From: Nocardioides sp. URHA0020
Lineage (GTDB): Bacteria; Actinomycetota; Actinomycetes; Propionibacteriales; Nocardioidaceae
Length of the DNA stretch: 64,000 bases
Assembly: GCF_000620705.1 (NCBI RefSeq)
Contig: NZ_KK211167.1
Span: forward strand, 568,331-632,330
Reading direction: 5' to 3'
The notes below the pieces were generated by a model that was given only the letters and a program-made list of their open reading frames with translations, ran no database searches and was not told the DNA's origin. Both the position numbers and the translations under genes were made by a program. Shown here piece by piece: positions 1-8,801 of this stretch (position 1 is the first letter of the stretch; each line of letters starts with the position of its first letter).

Positions 1-125
1 TGCGGGGGTCTCGACGACGCTCAGGCGCCAGGGCGCCTTCGCTGCTCGACCACCGGTGTCGTCGTACGTCGTGTCCGGTGGTTGAGGTGTGACGGCCGCC
101 AGGCCTGAGCCTCGAAACCCCCGCA
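1..125. repeat. REP-like inverted repeat / long hairpin at the left edge
   Basis: Bases 1-14 and 112-125 are inverted copies differing at one position (a possible G.U pair), and inside them 49-56 (ACCACCGG) pairs with 75-82 (CCGGTGGT). The two halves also look like diverged inverted copies of one unit running from a GGTYTCGA end, through a CTCAGG core, to ACCACCGG. The element lies just downstream of the minus-strand sulfotransferase stop, so its RNA could act as a transcription terminator. From general knowledge, high-GC actinobacterial genomes carry dispersed intergenic hairpins of this style. The left edge may be cut by the window, and no second copy was noticed here. Confidence 0.55.
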
Positions 126-146
126 GCCCACAGACGGCCCCCGGCC

Positions 147-1112
147 CTACGCCGGCTTGCGTCGCTCGTCGAACGACCCCTTCGGCTCGTGGGAGAGCCA
201 GTCCGAGAAGTCCTGACCGGAGAGCTCGGAGAGCAGGTCGACGTCGTCGGCGAAGGCGGGCACCAGCCGGGCGCGCTGCTCCGGCGAGAGCCGCGGGCGC
301 GGGACCGACTCGCCGGTCTGCAGCCGGGCCACTAGCGGCGCGCTCGCCCGCCGCCAGACCTCCGGCGCGGCGTGCTGACCGAGCCGGGCCCCGGCCCGGA
401 TCACCGGGCCCCACAGCGACGGTCGCCAGCCGGGCTCCACGTAGCTGCGGGCGTTGTCGCGCGGGATGGTCGCGACCCGGCCGGTGCTGATGCCGAGGAA
501 GCGGCTCGCCCGGTCGACCGCAGCCGGCGGGTCGTCGACGATGTCGCGGTAGCGCAGGACCAGGATCCGCTCCGGATCGACGTACTGCTGCAGGTGGGCG
601 AGCTGCTCGCCGTACATCCCGAGCTCGCGGTAGCGCCAGAACGGCGCCCACCCGGCGCGCACCCGGTCGTCCTGCCGGTTGAACGCGGTCTCGAAGTCGG
701 CGACCGGCTCGAGGCCGTCGCACCACAGGTGCATCCAGTTGGAGTAGGCGCGGTCGACGGGGTCGCGCACGACGGCGATCAGACGGACCTCGGGCAGCGC
801 CTCGGCGATCCGCCGGTGGGCGCCCCGGCTCCACAGGTAGAAGGGCGTGCTCTCGCCGCGCACCGCGTCCGGCCGGGCGTGGTCGAAGAGGGCCGAGTAC
901 TCGTCGTGCCGCCAGATCCACTCCTGCTGCGAGTGCGCGTCGCCGGGGCCGCGCCAGGCGGGGGGAGGGGCGCCGTCGCAGAGCCAGTACTTCGGCTCCT
1001 TCGGCCGGGTCACGAACACCTCGGGGTGCTGCGAGAGCGCCGCGTGCAGGGCCGTCGTGCCGGCCTTGGGGGCACCGATGATCAGGAAGTCGGGCTGGGG
1101 TGGTCGGATCAT
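147..1112 (-). CDS. Sulfotransferase family protein
   Basis: This 321-residue protein has the PAPS-dependent sulfotransferase fold. Near the N-terminus, FLIIGAPKAGTTAL is the 5-prime-phosphosulfate-binding loop, and VVRDPVDRAYSNW in the first half is the 3-prime-phosphate-binding motif. It should transfer sulfate from PAPS to a hydroxyl or amine acceptor; the acceptor (carbohydrate, lipid or peptide) cannot be told from sequence. The ATG at 1112 was chosen because the P-loop normally begins within about 10 residues of the start; a longer reading frame to 1169 adds unrelated residues. It is divergent from purC with an 85-bp gap and has no obvious functional neighbour. Confidence 0.88.
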   Translation of the reverse strand: MIRPPQPDFLIIGAPKAGTTALHAALSQHPEVFVTRPKEPKYWLCDGAPPPAWRGPGDAHSQQEWIWRHDEYSALFDHARPDAVRGESTPFYLWSRGAHRRIAEALPEVRLIAVVRDPVDRAYSNWMHLWCDGLEPVADFETAFNRQDDRVRAGWAPFWRYRELGMYGEQLAHLQQYVDPERILVLRYRDIVDDPPAAVDRASRFLGISTGRVATIPRDNARSYVEPGWRPSLWGPVIRAGARLGQHAAPEVWRRASAPLVARLQTGESVPRPRLSPEQRARLVPAFADDVDLLSELSGQDFSDWLSHEPKGSFDERRKPA

Positions 1113-1197
1113 GATTCCCTCGCTCTGCGGATCAGCGACGCAAACAAAAGTAACCGAGTACGGAAACACTGAACAGGCCGTCTCCTAGGGTGAGCAC

Positions 1198-2091
1198 GTG
1201 GCAGACCTGAACATCCCCGACGCGCCCGCCATCGACGGCGCCCAGCACCTCCACTCCGGCAAGGTCCGCGACCTCTACGAGCTCCCCGGCGGCGAGCTCC
1301 TGATGGTCGCGAGCGACCGGATCTCGATCTTCGACTTCGTGCTCGACACGACCATCCCGGACAAGGGCGAGATCCTCACCCGGATGTCGCTGTGGTGGTT
1401 CGACCAGCTCGCCGACCTGGCGCCCAACCACGTCATCAGCACCGACGTCCCGGACGCCGTACGCGGTCGTGCGGTGGTCTGCGAACGGCTCGCGATGTAT
1501 CCCGTCGAGTGCGTGGCCCGCGGCTACCTGACCGGCTCCGGCCTGGTCGACTACCGCGCCACCGGCCCCGACCACAGCGTCTGCGGCGTCGCGCTGCCCG
1601 CCGGTCTCGAGGACGGCAGCCGCCTGCCGGCGCCGATCTTCACGCCCGCCACCAAGGCCGAGCTCGGCGACCACGACGAGAACGTGTCGTACGACGCCGT
1701 CGCGCTCACCATCGGCGCCGAGCGCGCCGCCGAGCTGCGCGAGCTCACGATCGCGGTCTACGGGCGTGCCGAGCAGGTCGCCCGCGAGCGCGGCATCATC
1801 CTGGCCGACACCAAGCTCGAGTTCGGCGCCCGTCCCGACGGCACGACCGTGCTCGGGGACGAGGTGCTGACGCCCGACTCGTCGCGGTTCTGGCCGGCCG
1901 CCGAGTGGCGTCCCGGACGGACCCAGCCGTCGTACGACAAGCAGATCGTGCGCAACTGGGCGCTCTCCCGAGAGTCCGGCTGGGACCGCGCGTCCGGGGA
2001 GGCCCCACCGCCGCTGCCACCCGAGGTCGTCGAGCGCACCCGCAGCCGCTACGTCGAGGCGTACGAGCTCCTGACGGGAGAAGTGTTCTGA
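1198..2091 (+). CDS. purC: Phosphoribosylaminoimidazole-succinocarboxamide synthase (SAICAR synthetase)
   Basis: PurC condenses carboxyaminoimidazole ribonucleotide with aspartate using ATP to give SAICAR in de novo purine synthesis. The 297-residue product is full length. It shows the early HSGKVRDLYE motif, the SDRISIFDF segment and the family motif ILADTKLEFG, followed by a DEVLTPDSSRFW segment typical of the longer, eukaryote-like PurC class common in actinobacteria. The start is GTG at 1198. The stop overlaps the next reading frame, so an SRPBCC gene is probably translationally coupled to it. Other purine genes in the window (purSQ, purL, purF, purM) are spread over 36 kb on the same strand rather than joined in one operon. 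Confidence 0.97.
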   Translation: MADLNIPDAPAIDGAQHLHSGKVRDLYELPGGELLMVASDRISIFDFVLDTTIPDKGEILTRMSLWWFDQLADLAPNHVISTDVPDAVRGRAVVCERLAMYPVECVARGYLTGSGLVDYRATGPDHSVCGVALPAGLEDGSRLPAPIFTPATKAELGDHDENVSYDAVALTIGAERAAELRELTIAVYGRAEQVARERGIILADTKLEFGARPDGTTVLGDEVLTPDSSRFWPAAEWRPGRTQPSYDKQIVRNWALSRESGWDRASGEAPPPLPPEVVERTRSRYVEAYELLTGEVF

Positions 2092-2492
2092 AGATCTCCT
2101 TCCCGGTGCCGCCGGAGGTGGCGTTCGACTACCTGGCGGACCCGCACCACCGCGCCGACTGGCAGTCCAGCCTGGCGCGCGTCGAGGACGTCGACGGCGA
2201 GCCACGGGTCGGCCAGACGTGGGTCGACGTGACGAAGCCCGGACTGCGTCCGGACATGCGGACCACCGAGCTGGACCGGCCGCACCGCTGGACCGAGACC
2301 GGCACCTGGCGCGGGATCTCGGCGACGCTGACGCTGGTCTTCACCGCGACGCCGACCGGCTGCGACGTCGAGCCGACGATGGTGCTGCGGGGCCGGGGGG
2401 TCCTGGGACCGGTCGCCCGGGTGCTGGGGCTGGCGGCGCCGTACGCCGTCCGGGGTGACCTGCGCCACGCTGCCGGTAGGTTGACGCCATGA
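2088..2492 (+). CDS. SRPBCC (START-like) family protein
   Basis: A protein of about 134 residues with the SRPBCC/polyketide-cyclase-like pattern: a first strand ending in VPPEVAFDYLADPHH, a middle acidic strand, then RWTETGTWRGISATLTLVF and a C-terminal helix. Such proteins bind hydrophobic ligands in a helix-grip fold, and the ligand is unknown. No ATG is available. The start is probably CTG at 2088, overlapping the purC stop, because GGGAGA (2076-2081) sits at ribosome-binding distance inside the purC end. GTG at 2106 is the alternative and would remove six residues of the first strand. It overlaps the acyl-CoA ligase start by four bases, giving a purC-SRPBCC-ligase string. Confidence 0.7.
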   Translation: MKISFPVPPEVAFDYLADPHHRADWQSSLARVEDVDGEPRVGQTWVDVTKPGLRPDMRTTELDRPHRWTETGTWRGISATLTLVFTATPTGCDVEPTMVLRGRGVLGPVARVLGLAAPYAVRGDLRHAAGRLTP

Positions 2493-4051
2493 CGACGTAC
2501 AACCTGTCGACCCTGCTCGAGGACAGCGCCGCGACCTACCCCGACCGCACGGCGGTCGTGCTGGGCGAGAGCCGACTCACCTACGCGCAGCTCGACTCCT
2601 TCTCCAACATGGTGGCCAACCTGCTGGTCGCGCGGGGCATCCGGCCCGGCGACAAGGTCGCGCTGAGCTGCCCGAACCTGCCGTACTTCACCGTCGTCTA
2701 CTTCGGCATCCTCAAGGCCGGCGCCGCCGTCGTCCCGCTCAACGTGCTCCTGAAGGGACGCGAGGTCGCCTACCACCTCGGCGACTCCGACGCGAAGGCC
2801 TACTTCTGCTTCGAGGGCACCCCGGAGCTAGCGATGGCCGAGGCCGGGCACGCCGGCTTCGAGCAGGCCGACGGCTGCGAGCACTTCTTCGTCATCACCG
2901 GCGCGCTGGACGGCGTCTCGCCGATCGAGGGCGTCGAGACGATGGCCCAGGCGATGGGCGGGCAGCCCGCGACCTTCGACACCGTCGCCACCGACGAGGA
3001 TGACACGGCCGTCATCCTCTACACGTCCGGCACCACGGGTCAGCCGAAGGGTGCGGAGCTGCGGCACCGCAACATGCGCGACAACGCGCTGTCCGGTGCC
3101 GCGCTGTTCGGCGCCGACGCAGAGCACCCCGACACGTACCTCTGCGTGCTGCCGCTCTTCCACTCGTTCGGCCAGACGGTGATCCAGAACGGTGCCTTCG
3201 CGTACGGCGGGACCGTCGTGATGCTGCCGCGCTTCGAGGCCCACGCCGCCCTCGCCCTGATGGCCAGGGAGCAGGTGACGTTCTTCGCCGGCGTGCCCAC
3301 GATGTACTGGGGCCTGCTCGGCGCGCTCGACGACTCCGTCGACGTGAAGGCGCTGGCCGCCAACCTGCGGGTCGCCGCAGCCGGCGGCTCGGCGCTGCCG
3401 GTCGAGGTGCACAAGGACTTCGAGAAGAAGTTCGGCGTCACCATCCTCGAGGGCTACGGGCTCTCGGAGACGTCCCCGGTCGCGTCGTTCTCCAAGTACG
3501 GCGAGCCGGTGCGCGTCGGCTCCATCGGCCTGCCGATCCCCGGCGTCGAGATGGAGCTGCTGCGCCCCGACAGCTGGGAGACGGTGCCCGAGGGGCCCGA
3601 CGAGATCGGCGAGATCGCGATCAAGGGCCACAACATCATGAAGGGCTACTACAACCGGCCCGAGGCCACCGCCGAGGTCATCCACGACGGCTGGTTCCGC
3701 TCCGGCGACCTGGGACGTCGCGACGAGGACGGCTGGTACTACATCGTCGACCGGTCCAAGGACATGATCATCCGCGGCGGCTTCAACGTGTACCCCCGCG
3801 AGATCGAGGAGCTCCTGATGACCCACCCGGCGGTCTCGCTGGCGGCGGTGATCGGGGTCCCGCACGACAGCCACGGCGAGGAGATCAAGGCGGTGCTGAT
3901 CCTCAACGCCGGCGCCGAGGTCACCGAGGCCGAGATCGTCGCGTGGGCCAAGGAGGAGATGGCGGGCTACAAGTACCCGCGCATCGTCGAGTTCGTCGAC
4001 GCCCTCCCGATGACGTCGACCGGCAAGATCCTCAAGCGCGAGCTCAGCTGA
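2489..4051 (+). CDS. Long-chain fatty-acid--CoA ligase / acyl-activating enzyme
   Basis: This 520-residue enzyme is a complete ANL-superfamily adenylating protein. It would activate a carboxylic acid with ATP and couple it to coenzyme A. Motifs seen are the P-loop YTSGTTGQPKG at residues 178-188, GYGLSETSPV around 325-335, a RSGDLGRRDEDGWYYIVDR hinge block, the GGFNVYPREIEE segment, and the C-terminal TSTGK with catalytic lysine 513. Length and motifs fit FadD-type medium/long-chain ligases, but chain length and physiological substrate are not determinable. Its ATG overlaps the SRPBCC stop by four bases, suggesting co-translation. Confidence 0.93.
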   Translation: MTTYNLSTLLEDSAATYPDRTAVVLGESRLTYAQLDSFSNMVANLLVARGIRPGDKVALSCPNLPYFTVVYFGILKAGAAVVPLNVLLKGREVAYHLGDSDAKAYFCFEGTPELAMAEAGHAGFEQADGCEHFFVITGALDGVSPIEGVETMAQAMGGQPATFDTVATDEDDTAVILYTSGTTGQPKGAELRHRNMRDNALSGAALFGADAEHPDTYLCVLPLFHSFGQTVIQNGAFAYGGTVVMLPRFEAHAALALMAREQVTFFAGVPTMYWGLLGALDDSVDVKALAANLRVAAAGGSALPVEVHKDFEKKFGVTILEGYGLSETSPVASFSKYGEPVRVGSIGLPIPGVEMELLRPDSWETVPEGPDEIGEIAIKGHNIMKGYYNRPEATAEVIHDGWFRSGDLGRRDEDGWYYIVDRSKDMIIRGGFNVYPREIEELLMTHPAVSLAAVIGVPHDSHGEEIKAVLILNAGAEVTEAEIVAWAKEEMAGYKYPRIVEFVDALPMTSTGKILKRELS

Positions 4052-4640
4052 GGTCGAGGTCGAGGTCGCCCGCACGGTCGCGGGCGTCCGCGAGCAGCGC
4101 GGCCGCGTCGACCGACGGCTCCGTGCCGGCGTCGTACGACGTCGTGACCGTGACGATGCGGTCCTCGCCGGCCGGGGCGAGCAGCGTGGTGCCCTCCCGG
4201 GTGCCGTTGCTGTCCGTCGTGGTCGAGCGGAAGCCGACGGCGCCGTCCGGCACGTCGTCCAGCGCCGCGACGCCGCCGTCGGCGTCCTGGTCGGCGCACT
4301 CCGCGACGGCGTCCGAGACCAGGGCCAGGGCCGCCGAGGGGTCCTCGTAGGGGTAGGTCGGCTGCATCACCGAGACGCCGACGAAGGATCCGTCGTCGAG
4401 CTGGTAGGTCCAGTAGCGGTAGCCGTGGTGGGGCGCGGCCGTGACCATGACCTTCTCCTGCGCCCGGTTGACGGCCTCGCAGGAGCTGGTCGTCGGGATG
4501 CCGGCGTCGTCGGTGGCGCTGGACACGACGTCGCTCGGCAGCTGGTCGTCGCTCAGCGGGGTCGCCTCGTCGTCCGAGCACCCCGACGCGACCGCCGCCA
4601 CGACGGCGAGGGCCAGCAGGACGCGCGCGCGCCTAGTCAT
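4044..4640 (-). CDS. Putative lipoprotein, last gene of a type-VII-like cassette
   Basis: This 198-residue protein begins with a basic and hydrophobic signal sequence ending in a lipobox (AVASGC, cysteine about residue 21), so it should be a lipid-anchored surface protein. The mature part is acidic with several conserved-looking cysteines (SSCEAVNRAQEK, VAECADQDAD) and no recognised domain. Its ATG overlaps the end of the 772-residue upstream gene by eight bases, so the two are probably co-translated. The arrangement WXG-like protein, large partner, lipoprotein suggests a secretion-associated or immunity-like role, which is inference. Its stop overlaps the convergent acyl-CoA ligase end by eight bases. 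Confidence 0.75.
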   Translation of the reverse strand: MTRRARVLLALAVVAAVASGCSDDEATPLSDDQLPSDVVSSATDDAGIPTTSSCEAVNRAQEKVMVTAAPHHGYRYWTYQLDDGSFVGVSVMQPTYPYEDPSAALALVSDAVAECADQDADGGVAALDDVPDGAVGFRSTTTDSNGTREGTTLLAPAGEDRIVTVTTSYDAGTEPSVDAAALLADARDRAGDLDLDLS

Positions 4641-6951
4641 CGGACCCGTAGTAGGTGATGAACTCGTTCTTGTAGGCGCCCTCGAGGTCGTAGTTGGTGG
4701 CGAAGTTGTTGAGCCCGTCGCCCGCGCTCTGCCCGTACGACGAGAGGTCCTGCGGCGGGATCTCGCTGGCGGACAGCAGCTGGTGGTTGTCGTCGTACCA
4801 GACGTCCGGGATGTCGGCCTCGGGGATCACCCCGGCCTCGGCCAGCGTGAGGTAGGCGTTGACCTTCATCTGGGTCGCGCCGATCCCGGCCCGGGTCTCG
4901 GCGTTGGCCTCGGCGGCATCGGTGTGGTTGCCGTAGGCGTCGGTCAGGGCACCGGTGCCGAGGTCGACCCCGTGGTCGAACGCGGTGCTGATCACGTCGC
5001 CGGCGATGCCGGCGCCGGGCAGCGGCACCAGGCCGGCGGCGTCGCCGACCAGGTCGGAGAAGGCCGCGACGCGGGCGTCGTGGTCCTTGGCCACGTCGAT
5101 CTCGACGTCCCCGACCGCGTGCTCGGCGAAGCCCTGCAGCCCGGCCGTGCGCTGGAGGGTGTCGCGCAGCTCGTTGATGGTCTGCGGGTCGCCGGGGTCC
5201 TTCGCGAGCTCCACGGCGACGTTGTTGACCTGGGTCTGGTTGTAGGCGCCGATGCCCTCGGCGATGCTGGTCGAGCCCTCGTCGGTGCTCACCGCGACCT
5301 TCATCAGGTCCTGGAGGTCGCCGTGGATCACGGTCGGGTAGTGGTCGAAGGAGCCGAAGTACTCCTTCGAGAACCGGTGGTCGCCGACCTGGCTCTCGCC
5401 CTCGTTGCGCAGCGCCTCGTCGACCGCCGGCGTGTAGTGCTTCATCAGGTCGGCGAGGTGCGGCGACCCGGCCTCGGCGTTGTCGACGCTGAACGACTCG
5501 TTGGTCGCGATGCCGTGGAAGAAGCGCGAGACGAGCTCGGAGGTCTCCCGCGGGTGGTCGGCGATCAGGTCGGGATCGGTCCCGATGCCGTCGCCGAGCT
5601 GGGTGATGCCGGCGAAGCCGTCGGCCTCCCAGCTGCGGTCGTGGAAGTAGTAGTCCTGACGGCTCGGGTCCTCGGTGAGGAAGTGGTAGCCGTTCTCCGG
5701 GTGGTCGCCGAGGTTGCCCAGGGCCGCTGCCATCGGGTCGTCGTACCAGCCGCCGTTGTCGTCGCCGGTGGTCAGGCCGCTGTAGCCGCTGTGGCTGTAC
5801 CAGGCCTGGGCGCCGTCCTGCCCGAGCTGGCGCTCGAAGCGGTCGAGCTCGGTGGCCGTGCCCTCGACCAGGTCACCGTCCAGGCCGTGGTCCTGCATCA
5901 GGTAGGTGAGGATCGAGGCGCCGTTGCCGTTGTAGCCGGGGTAGCGGTCCTCGAAGGCGTCGCGCTGGTCGTCGTCGGTCTGGTACGTCGCGTAGCGCGC
6001 CAGGTCCTCGCCGAACGTGCGGTTGTCGAAGTCGGGGTCCTGTCCGGCGGTCGCCAGCGTGTTGCGCAGGTCGTCGGCCAGCCCGTGGAGCCTGTCCGGG
6101 TCGCCGCCCCCGCCGACGTAGAGGTAGCTCTCGATGGCGCCGAGGGTCGCCACCGTGCCGTCGGCACCCAGGTCCTCGTAGAGGGAGGAGGCCACGACCG
6201 GGTCGCCGCCGTACGCGTCGAGCAGGGTGGACAGGCGGTCCACCTGCTCCTGGTCGAGGTCGAAGTCGTCGTCGTTGACCTGGCCGTCGATCAGGTCCGA
6301 GAGGCCCTTGCCGAGCTCCTCGCGCAGCGGCTCGGGCAGGCTCGGCATCAGCACGGTGGCCAGGTCGGGGTGGTCGAGCAGGTAGTCGACCTGCTCCTGC
6401 GGGGTCTTGTCGCGCAGGGCGTCGGGCAGGGTCTGGTCGCCCAGGTCGCCGGCGGCGTCGACGTCCCCGCCGCTCGCCGAGCTCAGGGTGGCGGCCAGGT
6501 CGGCGTCGGCATCCGAGGCCTTGGTCAGGGCGTCGCCGACCGCCTGGGCGATCTCGTCCACGACCTGCTGGGCGTCGTCGCGCTCGTCGTCGTCCTCGAA
6601 GGTGCGCGTGCTGCGCACCGAGCCGTCGGCGGCCACCGTGCAGCCGTTGCTGCTCGCCCGGGACAGCGCGTCGTCGAGCATGCTCCGGGCGCCGCGGACG
6701 GCGCCGCTCGCGGTGTCGATGGCCGAGATCACCATGTTGAGCTCGGCGACCTGGTCGGTGAGCTGGTTGGCCAGCCGGTCGTGGTCCTGCTCGGCGTACA
6801 CCGAGGCGCCTCCCACCCACGAGTTGGGCGGCCGGCCGGCGGTGACCTCGTCGGCCAGGTCGGTGAGCGCGCTGCGCCGGTCGTGGAGCTCGTCGGCGAC
6901 CCGGCCGAGCCGGTCGGCGTCCCACTGCTTGAGCTGGTCGATGGTGACCAT
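4633..6951 (-). CDS. Large protein with WXG-like N-terminus (possible type VII secreted protein)
   Basis: A 772-residue acidic protein with no signal peptide. The first about 150 residues look like a WXG100/LXG-style helical hairpin: a long helix, then NSWVGGASVYAEQD in the turn, then a second helix. The middle and C-terminal parts are mostly helical and aspartate-rich. A hydrophobic glycine-rich stretch (AGLVPLPGAGIAGDVI) lies near residue 660, a pattern common in large actinobacterial proteins of the DUF6571 type. No catalytic motif was recognised. The ATG at 6951 shares one base with the TGA of the upstream small WXG-like gene; a GTG at 6954 is also possible. It is probably exported through an ESX-type machine encoded elsewhere. 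Confidence 0.7.
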   Translation of the reverse strand: MVTIDQLKQWDADRLGRVADELHDRRSALTDLADEVTAGRPPNSWVGGASVYAEQDHDRLANQLTDQVAELNMVISAIDTASGAVRGARSMLDDALSRASSNGCTVAADGSVRSTRTFEDDDERDDAQQVVDEIAQAVGDALTKASDADADLAATLSSASGGDVDAAGDLGDQTLPDALRDKTPQEQVDYLLDHPDLATVLMPSLPEPLREELGKGLSDLIDGQVNDDDFDLDQEQVDRLSTLLDAYGGDPVVASSLYEDLGADGTVATLGAIESYLYVGGGGDPDRLHGLADDLRNTLATAGQDPDFDNRTFGEDLARYATYQTDDDQRDAFEDRYPGYNGNGASILTYLMQDHGLDGDLVEGTATELDRFERQLGQDGAQAWYSHSGYSGLTTGDDNGGWYDDPMAAALGNLGDHPENGYHFLTEDPSRQDYYFHDRSWEADGFAGITQLGDGIGTDPDLIADHPRETSELVSRFFHGIATNESFSVDNAEAGSPHLADLMKHYTPAVDEALRNEGESQVGDHRFSKEYFGSFDHYPTVIHGDLQDLMKVAVSTDEGSTSIAEGIGAYNQTQVNNVAVELAKDPGDPQTINELRDTLQRTAGLQGFAEHAVGDVEIDVAKDHDARVAAFSDLVGDAAGLVPLPGAGIAGDVISTAFDHGVDLGTGALTDAYGNHTDAAEANAETRAGIGATQMKVNAYLTLAEAGVIPEADIPDVWYDDNHQLLSASEIPPQDLSSYGQSAGDGLNNFATNYDLEGAYKNEFITYYGSDD

Positions 6952-7247
6952 CACATGCCCCCGCGGGCCAGGCGCTCCATGCGCGCGGCCTGGGCCTGGT
7001 CGGTGGCGACCCAGTCGTCCGCGTGCTGCCGCAGCGAGGCGACGTGCTGCGTGCTGGCGGTCACCCAGGTCTGGTACGCCGTGCGCCAGGTGTCGGCCAG
7101 GGTGGTGGCCGCGCCGGCGCTCGTGCTGCCGGGCATGGCCGAGGCGACGTCGCCGACGCCGGTGGGCACGTTCGCGTCGACCGCGGTGACGGCGATCTCC
7201 ATCTGGTTCGCTGCCGCGCGGATGTCCTGCGGGACGATGTCGGTCAT
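6951..7247 (-). CDS. Small WXG100/EspC-like protein
   Basis: This 98-residue protein is predicted to be almost entirely helical with no signal peptide. It has the two-helix plan of small ESX substrates: MTDIVPQDIRAAANQM as the first helix, a Gly/Ser/Ala-rich turn (MPGSTSAGAATT), then a tryptophan-containing second helix (LADTWRTAYQTW) and a third (SLRQHADDW). It heads a three-gene unit with the large WXG-like protein and the lipoprotein, with stop-start contact to the next gene. By analogy with ESX pairs it may form a heterodimer or act as co-substrate; that is inference. No EccC-type ATPase is in the window. Confidence 0.7.
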   Translation of the reverse strand: MTDIVPQDIRAAANQMEIAVTAVDANVPTGVGDVASAMPGSTSAGAATTLADTWRTAYQTWVTASTQHVASLRQHADDWVATDQAQAARMERLARGGM

Positions 7248-7320
7248 TCCGGCCCCCGAGTCGGATGGTGCTGGTCGGGGGACTACTGCCCGGTCGCTCC
7301 GGGTGCGTAAACCAACCGGG

Positions 7321-7824
7321 CTACTCGAAGGGGTTCGGCAGGGCGCCGGGCAGCGTCGTCAGCAGCTCGCGGGCCTGACCGGCGACCTTGTGCTCGACGA
7401 GCACCTCGTAGCGGGTGGCGACCACCTGGGTGACCGAGGAGAAGTCGCGCTGGCCTCTCGTCAGGGCGTAGCCGAGGAGTGCCCACACCACGCCGAAGAC
7501 CGCGCCGAGCAGGATGGTCGAGACGATCATCGCCAGGACGTCCTCGTCGACGAAGAACGAGAAGATGAGCCCGACGAAGAGACCCAGCCACAGCCCGGAG
7601 AGCAGGCCGCCGAGGGCGACCCGGCCGGTCGTCAACCGGCCGGTGATCCGCTCGACGCGCTTCAGGTCGGTCCCCACGATCATCAGGTGCTGGACCGGGA
7701 ACTCGTTGTCGGACAGGAAGTCCACCGTCTTCTGGGCCGCCGCGTAGTCGTCGTACACCGCCAGGGACTGGGGGTACTCGAGGCGGAGTGCGTTCGCACC
7801 GGGCTGGCCTGCGGGCATGCTCAT
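7321..7824 (-). CDS. General stress protein 17M-like membrane protein
   Basis: This 167-residue protein has a cytoplasmic N-terminal domain of about 70 residues (YPQSLAVYDDYAAAQKTVDFL, then VQHLMIVGTDLKRVERI), as in the general stress protein 17M / YflT family. Two adjacent hydrophobic membrane segments rich in glycine and leucine follow (about 77-98 and 100-122), then a short C-terminal strand-like tail. The family is linked to general stress responses but its biochemical role is unknown. Starts at ATG 7824 and ATG 7818 are both possible. It is divergent from purS, with only 45 bp between the two starts. Confidence 0.82.
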   Translation of the reverse strand: MSMPAGQPGANALRLEYPQSLAVYDDYAAAQKTVDFLSDNEFPVQHLMIVGTDLKRVERITGRLTTGRVALGGLLSGLWLGLFVGLIFSFFVDEDVLAMIVSTILLGAVFGVVWALLGYALTRGQRDFSSVTQVVATRYEVLVEHKVAGQARELLTTLPGALPNPFE

Positions 7825-7869
7825 GGTCCTAGTGTGCCCGCCGTCGGGCGGTCCTCGTAGACTGGCCGC

Positions 7870-8136
7870 GTGCCGCGAGTAGTCGTTGACGTGATGCCCA
7901 AGCCCGAGATCCTCGACCCCCAGGGCAAGGCCGTGCTCGGCGCGCTGCCGCGACTGGGCTTCCAGGGAGTGACCGACGTCCGCCAGGGCAAGCGGTTCGA
8001 GCTCGAGATCGCCGGTGAGATCACCGAGGCGGTGCTCGCCGAGGTCGAGCAGATGGCGGAGACCTTGCTCTCCAACCCCGTGATCGAGAACTTCACCGTC
8101 CGCGTCGAGCAGCCGGTCGCCGGGGCGGACCGGTGA
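7870..8136 (+). CDS. purS: Phosphoribosylformylglycinamidine synthase subunit PurS
   Basis: PurS (88 residues) is the small structural subunit of the three-part FGAM synthase (PurS-PurQ-PurL) and is thought to bridge the glutaminase and synthetase. The sequence shows the family pattern [22 protein letters not shown], then [16 protein letters not shown] and the C-terminal [12 protein letters not shown]. The start is GTG at 7870. Its stop overlaps the purQ start by four bases (GTGA), so the two are translationally coupled in the order purS-purQ usual in Gram-positive bacteria. Confidence 0.96.
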   Translation: MPRVVVDVMPKPEILDPQGKAVLGALPRLGFQGVTDVRQGKRFELEIAGEITEAVLAEVEQMAETLLSNPVIENFTVRVEQPVAGADR

Positions 8137-8801
8137 AGATCGGCGTCGTCACCTTCCCCGGCTCGCTCGACGAGGTCGACGCGCAGCGTGCCGTCACCCT
8201 CGGTGGTCACACCGCGGTGCCGCTCTGGCACGGCGACCACGACCTCCGCGGCGTCGACGCCGTCGTGCTGCCGGGCGGCTTCTCGTACGGCGACTACCTG
8301 CGCTGCGGCGCGATCTCCCGGTTCTCCCCGGTCATGGCGGAGGTCGTCGACGCGGCCGGCAGGGGCATGCCGGTGCTCGGCATCTGCAACGGCTTCCAGA
8401 TCCTGTGCGAGTCACACCTGCTGCCCGGCGCGCTGATCCGCAACGACCACCGCAAGTTCGTCTGCCGCGACCAGCGCCTGCGCATCGAGAACGCCAGCAC
8501 CGCGTGGACCTCGTCGTACGACGAGGGCGCCGAGATCACGATCGTCCTGAAGAACGGCGAGGGTGGCTTCGTCGCCGACGTCGACACCCTCGACCGGCTC
8601 GAGGGCGAGGGTCGGGTGGTCGCCCGCTACCTCGACGTCAACCCCAACGGCTCGCTGCGCGACATCGCCGGGATCAGCAACGAGCGCGGCAACGTGGTCG
8701 GCCTGATGCCGCACCCCGAGCACGCCGTCGAGGACCTGACCGGCGCCGGCACCGACGGCCTGGGGTTCTTCACCAGCCTCGTGGAGCAAGCGTTCGCATG
8801 A
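8133..8801 (+). CDS. purQ: Phosphoribosylformylglycinamidine synthase subunit PurQ (glutaminase)
   Basis: PurQ (222 residues) is the class I glutamine amidotransferase that supplies ammonia to PurL for FGAM formation. The nucleophile elbow is [14 protein letters not shown] with Cys85, and the His-Glu pair lies in the C-terminal MPHPEHAVE. The oxyanion segment [16 protein letters not shown] is also present. The GTG start at 8133 overlaps purS, and the stop overlaps the ATG of a small DUF3817 membrane protein by four bases, making a three-gene coupled unit. purL lies 5 kb downstream on the same strand. Confidence 0.97.
   Translation: MKIGVVTFPGSLDEVDAQRAVTLGGHTAVPLWHGDHDLRGVDAVVLPGGFSYGDYLRCGAISRFSPVMAEVVDAAGRGMPVLGICNGFQILCESHLLPGALIRNDHRKFVCRDQRLRIENASTAWTSSYDEGAEITIVLKNGEGGFVADVDTLDRLEGEGRVVARYLDVNPNGSLRDIAGISNERGNVVGLMPHPEHAVEDLTGAGTDGLGFFTSLVEQAFA

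Noticed and set aside
4441..7860. A 1139-codon open frame on the plus strand
   Set aside because: It is antisense to the three-gene WXG-like cassette and the stress protein, with Val/Gly/Arg/Asp-biased repetitive composition typical of high-GC shadow frames.
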